A stretch of 64,000 nucleotides of DNA, from the NCBI GenBank assembly GCA_041392805.1, contig JAWKLJ010000002.1, forward strand, positions 1,813,001 through 1,877,000. The letters run 5' to 3'. Position 1 is the stretch's first letter. Each line of letters starts with the position of its first letter. A program made the position numbers and the translations under genes. This document shows, one piece after another, positions 48,340-58,459 of this stretch. The DNA comes from Saprospiraceae bacterium. GTDB lineage: Bacteria; Bacteroidota; Bacteroidia; Chitinophagales; Saprospiraceae. The notes below the pieces were generated by a model. That model saw nothing but the letters and a program-made list of their open reading frames with translations. It made no database searches and had not been told where the DNA came from.

Positions 48340-50886
48340 ATGCAGCAACAGTTTTTTAAATGTAAATGCTTATTTTTCCTAATTACAGTGTGTTTTCTAG
48401 CGGCATGTTCTTCTGACCTGCCCACGGAGGTAGCTGAAGCTTACAAGCGCTTGCCCGAAAAAATCGACTTTAATTACCACGTTCGCCCCATCCTTTCTGA
48501 TCGTTGCTACGCCTGTCATGGCCCTGATGAAAAAGCTAGAAAAGCCCACCTGCGCCTGGATAATGAAACCGATGCCTTTGCCGCTTTAAAAGAAGGAGCG
48601 GGTTATGCTTTTCTGCCACATCAACCTTTTAAAAGCGAGGCGGTCAAACGCATCTTGTCTAGCGACCCCGAGTTGGTCATGCCAACGCCAGCATCAAAAA
48701 TGACGCTTAATGCCATGGAGAAAGCGACCATTGTCAAGTGGTTGGAGCAGGGTGCAGAATGAAAAGCGCACTGGTCATTTATTGCCCCCGTAAAGGCTAC
48801 CCTGCCAACAGTTAAAAATAGTGACCTTATCCAGCATCCGATTGACCAATTTATCTTAGAAAAATTGGAAGAGGAAGGGCGCTCTTTTGCGGAAAAGGCA
48901 GATAAATCCACCTTGATTCGGCGGGTCTACTTAGACTTAATTGGGTTGCCACCTACGCTAGAGGCTGTCAATGCTTTTTTGGAGGATGATCGGCCTGATG
49001 CGTTTGAAAAAGTCGTGGACGGCTTGCTCTCCTCGCCTAAATTTGGCGAAAGATGGGCTTGGGAATGGCTGGATGCGGCGCGATATGCAGATACAAATGG
49101 TTTTCAGGGAGACCCAGAACGCAAAATGTGGCCCTGGAGAGATTGGGTTATCAAGGCTATTAACCAAAATATGCCTTTTGACCAATTTGCAATTGAGCAA
49201 TTGGCCGGTGATCTCATCCCGAATGCCACAACAGACCAGATCTTAGCAACGGCTTTTAATCGCAACCATATGTATAATGGAGAAGGTGGCAGAATTGAAG
49301 AAGAAACCAGGGTCGAAAATGTATTTGATCGCCTCGAAACAACTGCTACTGTATTTATGGGATTAACCTTCAACTGTACCCGGTGCCATGACCATAAGTT
49401 TGATCCCATCACCCAAAAAGAGTATTTCCAATGCTTTGATTATTTCAACCAGACCTCAGAAACAGGTTTGAATGGGAATGGCATGATTCCTCCCGTCTTA
49501 GACCTTAGCCCACCCTTAGAAAAAGAAAAAGTAGCTGCATTACAGGTATTTGTTGATAAAATTGCCAAAAGAATAAGTGACTATGAAACGGTGAAATTCC
49601 CTAGTGAAACAGGTTCTCCTGCCGACTCGCCAGCCGCTGCCGATTTGAATGGTACGAATTTATTCCAGCTGGGATTTCCGCCAACCGAAAGAGTGCCTTA
49701 CTATGTGGGTTTGCTAAGCAAGTTTTTCAGAGAAAAAGATCCTCCATATGCCGAACTACTGGCCGATTTAAAAAAGGCAATGGATGCCAAGAACAAGCAA
49801 GCTTCCAATAATTTGCAGGTCATGGTCATGGACGAAATAGAACGCCCAAGGGCCACTTTCGTGTTAGATAGAGGGAGCTATGACAAACCACTGGAGCAGG
49901 TGAAAAGAGGCGTTCCGAAAGTACTGCCACCCTTACCTGAAAACAGCCCCAATAACCGTTTAGGATTAGCCCAATGGCTGGTGTCAAAAGACCATCCACT
50001 CACGGCCAGGGTGACTGTCAATCGCTTCTGGCAAGCCTTGTTTGGTAAAGGTTTAGTCAAAACTGCCGAGGATTTTGGGGTTCAAGGGACTTTGCCCACC
50101 CATCCGCAGGTGTTGGACTGGTTGGCCGTAGATTTCATAGAAAACCAATGGGATGTAAAGGCGCTTTTAAAGCAAATGGTATTAAGTCGAACCTACCAAC
50201 AATCTTCAAAGATGAATCCTGATTTATTAGCACTTGATCCTGAAAATAAATGGTTGTCCAGGGGGCCACGCTATCGGCTTCCTTCCTGGATGATCAGGGA
50301 TCAGGCCCTAGCCATCAGCGGCTTGTTGCAGGATTCCATTGGCGGGCCCCCTGTAAGACCCTACCAGCCAGAGGGCGTTTGGGAAGAAGCCACATTTGGT
50401 AAAATAAAATACGTTCAGGACCACGGCTCTGCGCTGTATCGCAGAACCATTTATACCTTTTGGCGGCGAATTGTAGGTCCGACTATGCTTTTTGATAACG
50501 CTGCCCGACAAGTTTGCTCGGTCAAACCTATGCTGACCAATTCGCCCCAACATGCACTGATTACCATGAACGACATCACTTTTTTAGAGGCGGCCAGAGC
50601 GATGGCTGAGCGGGTATTATTAGCTGAAAAAACAACAGCAGAACAATTGAGCTACGCTTTTCAATTGGCCACCTTGCGGATGCCAACACCAGCCGAAAAA
50701 GAGGTTTTGCAAGAGCAGCTAGAGCAGTTTCGGCTAGCATTTAAAGATAAACCTGCATCTGTTGATGAATTTTTGGCTGTTGGCGAATATCAGCACAACG
50801 AAGCCTTGGACAAGGTGGAGCATGCTGCCTTTATGGCGCTATGTTCTATGGTTTTAAATTTGGATGAAACGATCACAAAACAATAA
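48340..50886 (+). pseudogene. PSD1-type cytochrome c / DUF1549 / DUF1553 protein with an in-frame UGA
   Basis: One frame of 849 codons, interrupted only by TGA at 48760-48762 (codon 141). Before it: lipobox LAAC (Cys23), and a haem-binding RCYACH (56-60) of a planctomycete-type cytochrome c. After it the same frame continues K-A-H-W-S-F-I-A-P, then DUF1549 (STLIRRVYLDLIGLPPT, ARYADTNGFQ) and DUF1553 (ARVTVNRFWQALFGKG, MVLSRTYQQS) to a normal stop. Family members have GAEW-x-x-HWSF here, so TGA replaces a TGG Trp codon by one base. The downstream part has no ATG start of its own nearby (only a TTG at 48865). Nonsense mutation, readthrough or sequence error. Confidence 0.85.
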
Positions 50887-50889
50887 ACG

Positions 50890-52359
50890 ATGAACCCCTT
50901 ACAGCAACATAACGCAAGTCTTACCCGCCGTAGCTTTTTTAGCAAAACAGCCCTAGGGATTGGTACCCTGGCCCTTGGTGCATTGTTAGATCCTTCCCTG
51001 CTGAGCGCAAGCACTCCTGCCGCCACCGCAAAGGAGGGGACTGGCAATGACTTGCCTCATTTTGCACCCAAAGCCAAGCGCATTATTTATCTTTTCCAGA
51101 ATGGCGCCCCCTCCCACGTCGACTTATTCGACTACAAGCCCAAATTGAAGCAATGGCACGGGCAACAAATTCCTGATGAATTAATCAACGGGAAAAGATT
51201 TAGCACCATGACCGGTAAGCAAGTCAACCGACCTGTTTTGAGCGAAATCTCCAATTTTGCACAACACGGAAAAAGCGGTGCCTGGGTGTCTGATTTTATG
51301 CCATACACTGCCCAAATAGCCGATGAATTGTGCTTTATTAAATCCATGCACACCGAACAAGTCAACCATGCGCCAGCCATTACTTTTTTTCTAACAGGTT
51401 CGGAAATGGCCGGCCGCCCCAGTATCGGTTCCTGGCTAACGTATGGATTGGGGAATATGTCAGACAATCTACCGGGCTTTGTCGTAATGACGTCCAGGGA
51501 TAAAGAACAAAGTTGTGGACAGATTTTTTACGATTTTTATTGGAGTAGCGGTTTTTTACCCAGTAAATTTCAAGGCGTAAAATTCAGGGGTGGGGGAGAC
51601 CCCGTCTTGTATTTGAGTGACCCCAATGGCATGAGTCGAAAAATGCGACGAGATATTTTGGATGGACTCACCCAACTCAATGAAATAAACCTACAGGCAT
51701 ATGGTGACCCTGAAATCGCTACGCGCATTGCACAGTACGAAATGGCCTACCAAATGCAAATGAGTGTGCCCGAACTAACGGATTTTTCTAGCGAGCCCCA
51801 GTACATTCTGGACATGTATGGTCCGGATGTTCTCCGGCAAGGCAGTTTTGCCTACAATTGCCTGATGGCAAGGCGCTTGATCGAACGAGGGACCCGTTTT
51901 GTTCAATGCATGCATGCTGGCTGGGATCAACATACCAATCTGACCTACCAACTCAAGACCCAATGCCTAGACACCGACCAGCCAAGTGCCGCCTTGATCA
52001 AAGACCTGAAGCAACGGGGCTTATTGGAAGACACCTTAGTGATTTGGGGCGGTGAATTTGGCAGAACACCCTTCTTGCAAGGCCGGATAGAGGAATATGA
52101 TGTTTGGGGCAGAGACCATCATCCTTATGTCTTTTCACTTTGGATGGCTGGCGGCGGCGTTAAACCGGGATTCACCTATGGTTCCTCAGATGAATTTGGC
52201 TTTAATCCCCAAGATAACCCTGTTCATGTGCATGACTTCCAGGCCACCCTTATGCACTTATTGGGAATAGATCATGAAAAATTTGTCTTTAAGCATCAAG
52301 GTAGACGGTATCGCCTAACCGATGTGCATGGTCAGGTCGTAAAAGATGTATTGAGTTGA
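50890..52359 (+). CDS. DUF1501 family protein with Tat signal
   Basis: Protein of the sulfatase/alkaline-phosphatase-like DUF1501 family, 489 residues. N-terminal TRRSFFSKTALGIGTLALGAL is a twin-arginine export signal. Typical segments: IYLFQNGAPSHVDLFDYKP, SMHTEQVNHAPA, GERTRF-like IERGTRFVQC, VIWGGEFGRTPF, and GRDHHPYVFSLWMAGGGVKPG. It starts 3 bp after the PSD1-type frame, the standard pairing in Planctomycetota, Verrucomicrobiota and some Bacteroidota, where the pair is thought to act on complex glycans or sulfated compounds. This partner gene is intact. Confidence 0.93.
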   Translation: MNPLQQHNASLTRRSFFSKTALGIGTLALGALLDPSLLSASTPAATAKEGTGNDLPHFAPKAKRIIYLFQNGAPSHVDLFDYKPKLKQWHGQQIPDELINGKRFSTMTGKQVNRPVLSEISNFAQHGKSGAWVSDFMPYTAQIADELCFIKSMHTEQVNHAPAITFFLTGSEMAGRPSIGSWLTYGLGNMSDNLPGFVVMTSRDKEQSCGQIFYDFYWSSGFLPSKFQGVKFRGGGDPVLYLSDPNGMSRKMRRDILDGLTQLNEINLQAYGDPEIATRIAQYEMAYQMQMSVPELTDFSSEPQYILDMYGPDVLRQGSFAYNCLMARRLIERGTRFVQCMHAGWDQHTNLTYQLKTQCLDTDQPSAALIKDLKQRGLLEDTLVIWGGEFGRTPFLQGRIEEYDVWGRDHHPYVFSLWMAGGGVKPGFTYGSSDEFGFNPQDNPVHVHDFQATLMHLLGIDHEKFVFKHQGRRYRLTDVHGQVVKDVLS

Positions 52360-52437
52360 GTTGTTTTTTAACAAAAACTAAATAAATCAAACGTTGAACA
52401 GTTATTTGGGCGATGTACTTCCATTGGCCTAAAAATT

Positions 52438-52466
52438 AGAAGGCTTCCCAAACAGGGAAGCCTTCT
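52438..52466. terminator. Bidirectional terminator between DUF1501 and TonB receptor genes
   Basis: Perfect 12-bp stem agaaggcttccc / gggaagccttct with a 5-nt loop aaaca, AT-rich on both sides, between convergent genes. Confidence 0.85.
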
Positions 52467-52492
52467 ATATATAAATCAAACTACAATTGATC

Positions 52493-55363
52493 TTATTTAT
52501 CGCCGAAGGTATAGGTCAGTTTTGCAATAATCCTTCGACCTATTTTAGGCATATTTCTAAAAGCCCGATATTCATTATTGAAAATATTAGTACCTGTAAG
52601 GTCGATGGCTAAGCCCTTCTCAAATTTATAGCCAATACCCAAATCGACCAAATCTTTAACATCTGTATCGCCAGTATACTGACCAACACTTGCAAAGAAA
52701 GAGTCATCGTGTTGGAAGGATGCATTAGCGCGGAAACCCATTTCTGGGGCATAATTTAGACCCAATCGGTATTTGTTTTTAGGTGCATTAAAGTAGATAG
52801 AAAGCGGAGAATTAGCAGGTTCTCCCAGGTCTTCACCTCGAAACTCGGTCTTACTTACATAGGAATAATTGGCCCACGCTGAAAGATCACCAGAAAAGTA
52901 ATATTCAAGGGCAATATCCATTCCCCAAAAGGCGGCCTCTGCATCAGGGAAAATGCGATAACCCGCAGGAACGTGTACGATACCATCACCTTGTGGAACC
53001 TGGTTTGACTCTACAGCTCCAAAAATACTGGAAAGCAGTGGTGCTGGTACATTAGCAACAAAACTTTGACCACCAGCAGCGTAAGCGCCGCCAATAAGTG
53101 GTGCAATTTGACCGGCAGCAGCAGCAGCGCCTTCTGCACCTAGTTGAGGGGTGAGCGCCGCAATCAAAACAGGCGTGATATCTGCTTGCACCCTCGCTCC
53201 AAGGTCGGTAGGAATATTGGCGCCTTGGAGGGTAATGAGTGGACCAATTTGGGTGAAATCAGAGAATCCTTTAGTCGTGATATTGTAAACGTCAATGGAT
53301 ACCCCAAATTTGTCCCCAAACAAACCCTTATAACCAAATTCAAGGGTGTTATTTACACTAACAGTGGCCTTGTTGGTTGGGATCAATTCATTTAGCAAGG
53401 TATTATTTTCGAAGGCATTCACACCCACCAAAGCGCCAGTAAATCCGCCTGGCGTATAAGCTCTCAGATAAGCCTCAATAGCAGGGGCTAAAGGAGCGGT
53501 CTGTGGATTGGCTGCTAAACCCGGAATCAATTGGGCTAAGACGCCATCATTAACTGCTCCAAATGGAATGGCCAGCGGCAAGCCAGGTGTGCCAAATGGA
53601 AGATCAGGTACGCCAGGTAGGGTCACATCAATCATTGGGTTACTGCCGAATTCATGAAGGTTCTTTTGGCCAGCTAACCAAAAATCAAATAAGCCAGGAA
53701 TAGGTGCATTAACAGGGAAATCAATATTGTAAACCAAGGCACCTGGAGGCGCGCCCGCCCTATTGTAAGTAGCGCGGAAGGTGTGCTTAGGATCTGGCTT
53801 ATACACCAGGGCCAACCTAGGAGAAAAGAAGCCTTCATCCAGGATGTTGAAATCATCATATCGACCTGCAGCTAGTAAATCCAGTTTTTTGGAAATGGCA
53901 AATTTACCCTGCAAATAGGCACCAAAAATCTGATAATCATCGTCATCTTCATTTCGGCCATACGTTAGGTTGTTGGTACTGCTGATCGCTTTACGATAGT
54001 CAACACCAAAGGTCCAATCCGCGTTTAAAAAATTGGGTGTTTCAATATTGTATTGAAGTTGCCCCTCCAATTGTTTACGACCCACGGAAGACATATTTCC
54101 TGTTTGGTAAAGGAAGGTCGGATTGTCCTCTTTTCCACCATCATTATCTACATAAAATAATTGTGCGAAAAGGCCTCCTTTTTGCATTCTGGCCTGCGCC
54201 CAATATTCATTCGCCTGGGCTAGTCCCTCTCCCAAATCATTATAGAATACAGAAGAAGCCGTATTATAACCTGTTGAAACGGTTACGCTAAGGTCATCTT
54301 GTGGACGAAATTCCACACTGCCATTAAAAGCAGCATTCCACCAATCTGCTTGCATCGGATTGCCATCACCATCTGGATCCAAGTCACTCTGTGTAAGTAA
54401 AACAGTCCCTGGTTTTGTCAAATCTACTATACCTTTAGATACGGCCGGTCTGGAAATGGTTGTTTTTAAATTGGCAATTTGTGCCGCATCAGTTGGATCA
54501 TCCGGATCTAGGGTAAACTCATTACCTTTATTATAGGTAGCATTTATCTTATACCCGAAAGTTTTGTTTTGATTTCTACCCGCATGGCGCACGGCGGATA
54601 AGAAAGTACTCAATTCACCACCGCCGATTTGGATGGTTGTACCCGGATAATCAATCGGATTTTTGGTAATGAAATGGATAACACCAGAAGTTACGCCGGG
54701 ACCATATAAAGCGGATCCTGGACCTCTTACGACTTCTATTCGCTCCAAGTCAATATTCATAATACCCGCTTGGTCGGATTGGAAGGTACCTACCCCTGGG
54801 CCAATCAAACTTCGGTAATCCATAATAGGGAAAGCAGAGGTGCCAAAAAGACCCGAAGATGCCCGCATCTCAATATTTATCCTAGCTGCACTTTGTTGCT
54901 GAATTTGCACACCTGGAACGTTTACCAAGTTTCTAACAGGGTCCGTTTGGGGAGAACCCTCCAGTTTCCTGGCAGTCAATACCGTAATGGAGGCAGGCGC
55001 CTCTTGGACTTTTTCTCGTTTCCTGGATGCAGAAACCACTACTTGCTCTGTAAAAATCCCCTCCAATAGTTTTATGCTAAGTGGAGAAGTATTGCTAACC
55101 TCAATTTCTTCGGTGGTAAAACCGGTATAGGAAACGACCAAAGTAAGTGGAAATGCAACGGAAGTGCTTAAAGAAAATTTGCCATCAAGATCAGTGATGG
55201 TCCCTTGAGTGGTCCCTTTAATAGTGACATTGGCCCCAATTAAAGGTTCCCCCGCCTCATCTGTCACGGTTCCACTTAGATTGGATTGGGCCCAGGTCGC
55301 ACCACCAAGCGAAACCATTGCAAATAGCAACAGAATGAACCGATAGTAAATATTCAATTTCAT
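52493..55363 (-). CDS. TonB-dependent outer-membrane receptor
   Basis: Outer-membrane transporter of 956 residues, energised by TonB. Signal peptide to ~26 (GGATWAQ), carboxypeptidase-regulatory-like domain (27-110; SGTVTDEAGEPLIGANV), plug domain (~115-245; ASITVLTARKLEG, VVRGPGSALYGPGVTSG), then a 22-strand-type barrel ending in TYTFGDK. Two extracellular-looking inserts (~540-640 and ~690-790) are unusually rich in Ala, Gly, Pro and Leu (LIPGLAANPQTAPLAPAI, QLGAEGAAAAAGQIAPLI). No SusD partner is adjacent, so it is not a full SusCD pair. Substrate unknown. Confidence 0.95.
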   Translation of the reverse strand: MKLNIYYRFILLLFAMVSLGGATWAQSNLSGTVTDEAGEPLIGANVTIKGTTQGTITDLDGKFSLSTSVAFPLTLVVSYTGFTTEEIEVSNTSPLSIKLLEGIFTEQVVVSASRKREKVQEAPASITVLTARKLEGSPQTDPVRNLVNVPGVQIQQQSAARINIEMRASSGLFGTSAFPIMDYRSLIGPGVGTFQSDQAGIMNIDLERIEVVRGPGSALYGPGVTSGVIHFITKNPIDYPGTTIQIGGGELSTFLSAVRHAGRNQNKTFGYKINATYNKGNEFTLDPDDPTDAAQIANLKTTISRPAVSKGIVDLTKPGTVLLTQSDLDPDGDGNPMQADWWNAAFNGSVEFRPQDDLSVTVSTGYNTASSVFYNDLGEGLAQANEYWAQARMQKGGLFAQLFYVDNDGGKEDNPTFLYQTGNMSSVGRKQLEGQLQYNIETPNFLNADWTFGVDYRKAISSTNNLTYGRNEDDDDYQIFGAYLQGKFAISKKLDLLAAGRYDDFNILDEGFFSPRLALVYKPDPKHTFRATYNRAGAPPGALVYNIDFPVNAPIPGLFDFWLAGQKNLHEFGSNPMIDVTLPGVPDLPFGTPGLPLAIPFGAVNDGVLAQLIPGLAANPQTAPLAPAIEAYLRAYTPGGFTGALVGVNAFENNTLLNELIPTNKATVSVNNTLEFGYKGLFGDKFGVSIDVYNITTKGFSDFTQIGPLITLQGANIPTDLGARVQADITPVLIAALTPQLGAEGAAAAAGQIAPLIGGAYAAGGQSFVANVPAPLLSSIFGAVESNQVPQGDGIVHVPAGYRIFPDAEAAFWGMDIALEYYFSGDLSAWANYSYVSKTEFRGEDLGEPANSPLSIYFNAPKNKYRLGLNYAPEMGFRANASFQHDDSFFASVGQYTGDTDVKDLVDLGIGYKFEKGLAIDLTGTNIFNNEYRAFRNMPKIGRRIIAKLTYTFGDK

Positions 55364-55686
55364 GCCTATTAAGTTTAGATGATAATAATCAATAGTTGTT
55401 TAAATCCACTCAATTTACTTGTTTTTGTATTGATTATACCATTGGGAGATGGTTGCCCAAACCTTTATCAATACGTTGATTTCTGTTTCATAAATGCTTT
55501 ACTCAAATAAAAGTCTTTACGAGTGGCAATGAAAGACACTATTCAAGATTGAAGTAAAGGTAAATTTTTAATTGTATTTATATCTTGATTATGCATGTTT
55601 TTTTAGAATAAAAAGTGGAGGGATCATATAGTAAAAAAATTTTCATTTGAATTTATTGAATTAAATACTTTACTTTGAGTTCAATT
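55364..55686. other. Divergent promoter region, receptor / TetR regulator
   Basis: AT-rich interval of 323 bp between two divergent starts. An imperfect TActTTG lies directly before the TetR start (55671-55677). No clear inverted-repeat operator was found by eye, although TetR autoregulation would place one here. Confidence 0.35.
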
Positions 55687-56355
55687 ATGGCTGCTGTAAT
55701 TTTTAAAAACAAAGAAAAGGAAGAAGCAATTATAAGGGCAGCTGAAAAGGTTTTCTTTTCGGTGGGTTACCAAAATGCAAAAATGGAAGATATTGCCAAG
55801 GGGTGTGACTTTAGTAAAGTGACGGTTTATTCCTACTTTACGAGCAAAGAAAACCTTTATATGGCACTCACTTATAAGGCCATCCAGCATCTCATTGAAA
55901 TTCTCTACGAGTGCTGGGAAAAAAATAGAAATGAAAATGGTTTAGAGGCTTTTATGATCCTGGTAGAAAACTACCTCAATTTTTGTATTGCCAATAAAAA
56001 CTATGCTGATTTAATCCTCAATTATTTAACCATTGTCAGAAGAACGGTGGCTGGTGAAAAACTCAATAAAATATCCGAAGCCATGCAAAATTCCGTCTAT
56101 TACCGCAAAATAAGAGGTATCCAAAATGTTCCCATAGATATTGCTGCTGAAGAAATTAAACGAGGCCAAAAAGATGGAAGTATTACACAAAATAAATCTC
56201 CCTGGGTGATCCATCATATGATGTGGTCCATGATTACAGGGTTTGTCAAGGTGAATTATCAACCTTCGGAGAAAACCTTTATTGGAGCGGATAATGAGGA
56301 ATGGAAAAATTTATTGTTGGAAACCATTAGGGGGATTTGTATGGATAAGGTTTAA
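55687..56355 (+). CDS. TetR/AcrR family transcriptional regulator
   Basis: DNA-binding repressor-type protein, 222 residues from ATG 55687; the in-frame TTG at 55675 is less likely. The N-terminal helix-turn-helix is standard: AIIRAAEKVFFSVGYQNAKM, then DIAKGCDFSKVTVYSYFTSK and ENLYMALTYK. The C-terminal ligand-binding part is all helical. It is the first gene in a same-strand series of acyl-CoA enzymes, 32 bp before the first SDR, so an acyl-CoA or fatty-acid-responsive FadR/PaaR-like role is likely by context. Confidence 0.93.
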   Translation: MAAVIFKNKEKEEAIIRAAEKVFFSVGYQNAKMEDIAKGCDFSKVTVYSYFTSKENLYMALTYKAIQHLIEILYECWEKNRNENGLEAFMILVENYLNFCIANKNYADLILNYLTIVRRTVAGEKLNKISEAMQNSVYYRKIRGIQNVPIDIAAEEIKRGQKDGSITQNKSPWVIHHMMWSMITGFVKVNYQPSEKTFIGADNEEWKNLLLETIRGICMDKV

Positions 56356-56387
56356 TTTTTTTTTCAACAAAATAGTATTCATTAAGC

Positions 56388-57125
56388 ATGAGACTAAAAG
56401 ACAAAGTTGCCATCGTTACAGGTGGTGCACGAGGTATTGGCAAAGCGATTAGCGAGTTATTTGCCCAAGAGGGGGCTACCGTTATTATTTGGGATTTGCT
56501 GGAGGAAGGTGAAACAACGGCTGCCGGCATTCAATTGCAGGGGGGAAAAGCAACATTTGAGCACCTTTCCGTTACCGATGCTCCCGCCATTCAGGCTTCG
56601 GCTCAAAAGATCGCCGAAAAGTATGGTAAAATAGATATCCTTATTAATAATGCAGGGATAACACGTGACAGAACCTTATTGAAAATGTCGGATGCAGAAT
56701 GGCAATCGGTCCTTGATGTCAACCTGACAGGGGTTTTCAACTGCACCAAAGCCATTGTACCTTATATGAAAGAAAATGGTTATGGCCGAATTGTTACTGC
56801 CGCTTCCAATGTTGGCTTGCGCGGTAATTTTGGCCAAACCAACTATTCTGCTACCAAAGCAGCTGTCATTGCGATGGCCAAAACCTGGACCCTGGAGTTT
56901 GGCAGGTATGGCATCACCTCCAATTGTGTGGCCCCAGGCTTTACCCTGACAGATATGACAGCCCTGATTCCAAAGGAACATCTTACAAATGTGAAAGACA
57001 CCATTCCCTTGAGAATGGTGGCTGACCCGATCGATATTGCTTATGGCTATCTTTACCTAGCATCAGACGAGGCCCGTTTTGTGTCAGGTATTTGCCTAAC
57101 CATTGACGGGGGCTGGTCCAGATAG
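56388..57125 (+). CDS. SDR family oxidoreductase, FabG-like
   Basis: NAD(P)-dependent short-chain dehydrogenase of 245 residues, the normal FabG length. Cofactor motif TGGARGIG near residues 11-18, NNAG at ~87-90, catalytic Ser in TAASNVG and Y-S-A-T-K at the active site, followed by the family C-terminus FVSGICLTIDGGW. Likely a 3-oxoacyl-CoA (or ACP) reductase or 3-hydroxyacyl-CoA dehydrogenase within the acyl-CoA operon. Exact substrate chain cannot be read. Confidence 0.93.
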   Translation: MRLKDKVAIVTGGARGIGKAISELFAQEGATVIIWDLLEEGETTAAGIQLQGGKATFEHLSVTDAPAIQASAQKIAEKYGKIDILINNAGITRDRTLLKMSDAEWQSVLDVNLTGVFNCTKAIVPYMKENGYGRIVTAASNVGLRGNFGQTNYSATKAAVIAMAKTWTLEFGRYGITSNCVAPGFTLTDMTALIPKEHLTNVKDTIPLRMVADPIDIAYGYLYLASDEARFVSGICLTIDGGWSR

Positions 57126-57180
57126 CAAAATAAAGGACAGCAAGAAAAAAAAATTTAATCACCAGCAATAGATAAGGCAT

Positions 57181-57636
57181 ATGACATTCAATACGATCGC
57201 TGAATTTTCGGAAATGGAAGGTAAAGATTTACCCGTTTCCGATTGGTTGGAGATTACCCAGGAAATGGTCAATCATTTTGCAGAGGCAACCCTCGATTTT
57301 CAATGGATTCACACCGATGTGGAGCGGGCAAAGAAGGAGTCTCCATTTGGTGGCCCCATCGCACATGGTTTTTTTTCCATCTCAATGGCCTCCAAGTTTA
57401 TTATGGATGCCGTTAGTGTAAAAAGTGTGAAAATGGGCGTAAATTATGGCCTGGATAAGGTCCGTTTCCCACACCCCGTCCCCGTAGGCTGTCACCTTCG
57501 TATGCATACCAAGGTGGCTAAAATTTCACCGCAGGCCCCCAATGGGGTAAAGGTTTTTTGGGATTGTACCATGGAAATCAAAGGCGTGGAGAAGCCTGCC
57601 TGCGTGGCTCGTTTTATTTCTTTAATGTTTGAATAA
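57181..57636 (+). CDS. MaoC family (R)-specific enoyl-CoA hydratase
   Basis: Hot-dog-fold hydratase of 151 residues. The signature D-F-Q-W-I-H-T-D-x-x-R-A (DFQWIHTDVERAKKESPFGG) contains the catalytic Asp/His pair, followed by PIAHGFFSISM. It would hydrate trans-2-enoyl-CoA to (R)-3-hydroxyacyl-CoA, fitting the SDR on either side and the acyl-CoA dehydrogenase downstream. The gap to the next SDR gene is 8 bp, so they are cotranscribed. Confidence 0.93.
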   Translation: MTFNTIAEFSEMEGKDLPVSDWLEITQEMVNHFAEATLDFQWIHTDVERAKKESPFGGPIAHGFFSISMASKFIMDAVSVKSVKMGVNYGLDKVRFPHPVPVGCHLRMHTKVAKISPQAPNGVKVFWDCTMEIKGVEKPACVARFISLMFE

Positions 57637-57644
57637 AATCCATT

Positions 57645-58421
57645 ATGGGGAGTATTAAAAAATCCTTCGGATTGCAAGGAAAGGTGGCCATCGTTACGGG
57701 CTCCAGTAAGGGCATTGGTGAATCCATCGCTCGCGGTTTGGCCGAGCATGGCGCTAAAGTCGTTATTAGTAGCCGCAAACAAGCGGCCGTGGATGAGGTG
57801 GCGTCAGCCTTTCAGGCCAATGGGTGGGAGGCCATCGGCATTGCCTGTCACATTGGCGATGAGAAACAGCGCAAGGCCTTGGTCGACCAAACCATCGATT
57901 ATTTCGGGGGCATCGACATTTTAGTCAATAATGCAGCTATTAACCCCGTTTTTGGACCTTTAGAAGACGCCGATCCCGGTATCTTTGATAAGATCATGGA
58001 CATCAACGTCAAAGCACCCTGGGCTTTGTCTAACGACTGTTTGCCTGCAATGAAAGCCAGAGGGATGGGGTCGATTATTAATATCAGCTCTGTAGAAGGA
58101 ATTCATCCCGGCTTTGGCTTGGGGCTTTATAGTACCAGCAAGGCGGCGTTGATTATGCTGACTAAAAACCAGGCCAAAGAATGGGGCAAATATGGGATTC
58201 GAAGTAATGTCATTTGTCCTGGCCTGGTTAAAACGAAATTTAGTGCAGCCCTCTGGCAAAACGAAAAACTGGTTAGCAAACTAGAAAGTAGCCTTCCTAG
58301 TGGCCGAATGGCCTTACCTGATGAAATGGCCGGACTTGCGGTTTTACTGGCCTCATCGGCAGGGGCCTATATGACAGGCGGTGTCTACACGGCTGATGGT
58401 GGTTATTTAATAGCTGGTTAA
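57645..58421 (+). CDS. SDR family oxidoreductase, second copy
   Basis: Short-chain dehydrogenase of 258 residues: TGSSKGIGES near 18-27, NNAA at the NNAG position, ISSVEG, and Y-S-T-S-K catalytic motif, C-terminus MTGGVYTADGGY. It is more like the DHRS4/glucose-dehydrogenase-type SDRs than the FabG-like copy upstream, so the two probably act on different steps or stereoisomers. Start ATG 57645 lies 8 bp after the MaoC stop. Confidence 0.93.
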   Translation: MGSIKKSFGLQGKVAIVTGSSKGIGESIARGLAEHGAKVVISSRKQAAVDEVASAFQANGWEAIGIACHIGDEKQRKALVDQTIDYFGGIDILVNNAAINPVFGPLEDADPGIFDKIMDINVKAPWALSNDCLPAMKARGMGSIINISSVEGIHPGFGLGLYSTSKAALIMLTKNQAKEWGKYGIRSNVICPGLVKTKFSAALWQNEKLVSKLESSLPSGRMALPDEMAGLAVLLASSAGAYMTGGVYTADGGYLIAG

Positions 58422-58459
58422 TCCTTACCAATTACCCTATCACTAATACCTATCAAAAA

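Noticed and set aside
48760..48762. UGA read as selenocysteine or as Trp by code change
   Set aside because: No SECIS-like hairpin was recognised right after it, the family has Trp here, and TGA ends other genes normally (e.g. 4814, 11430).
48865..50886. Independent 673-residue gene from TTG 48865
   Set aside because: The frame is continuous with the upstream part except for one TGA; family members are single proteins and the TTG lies inside the DUF1549 lead-in.
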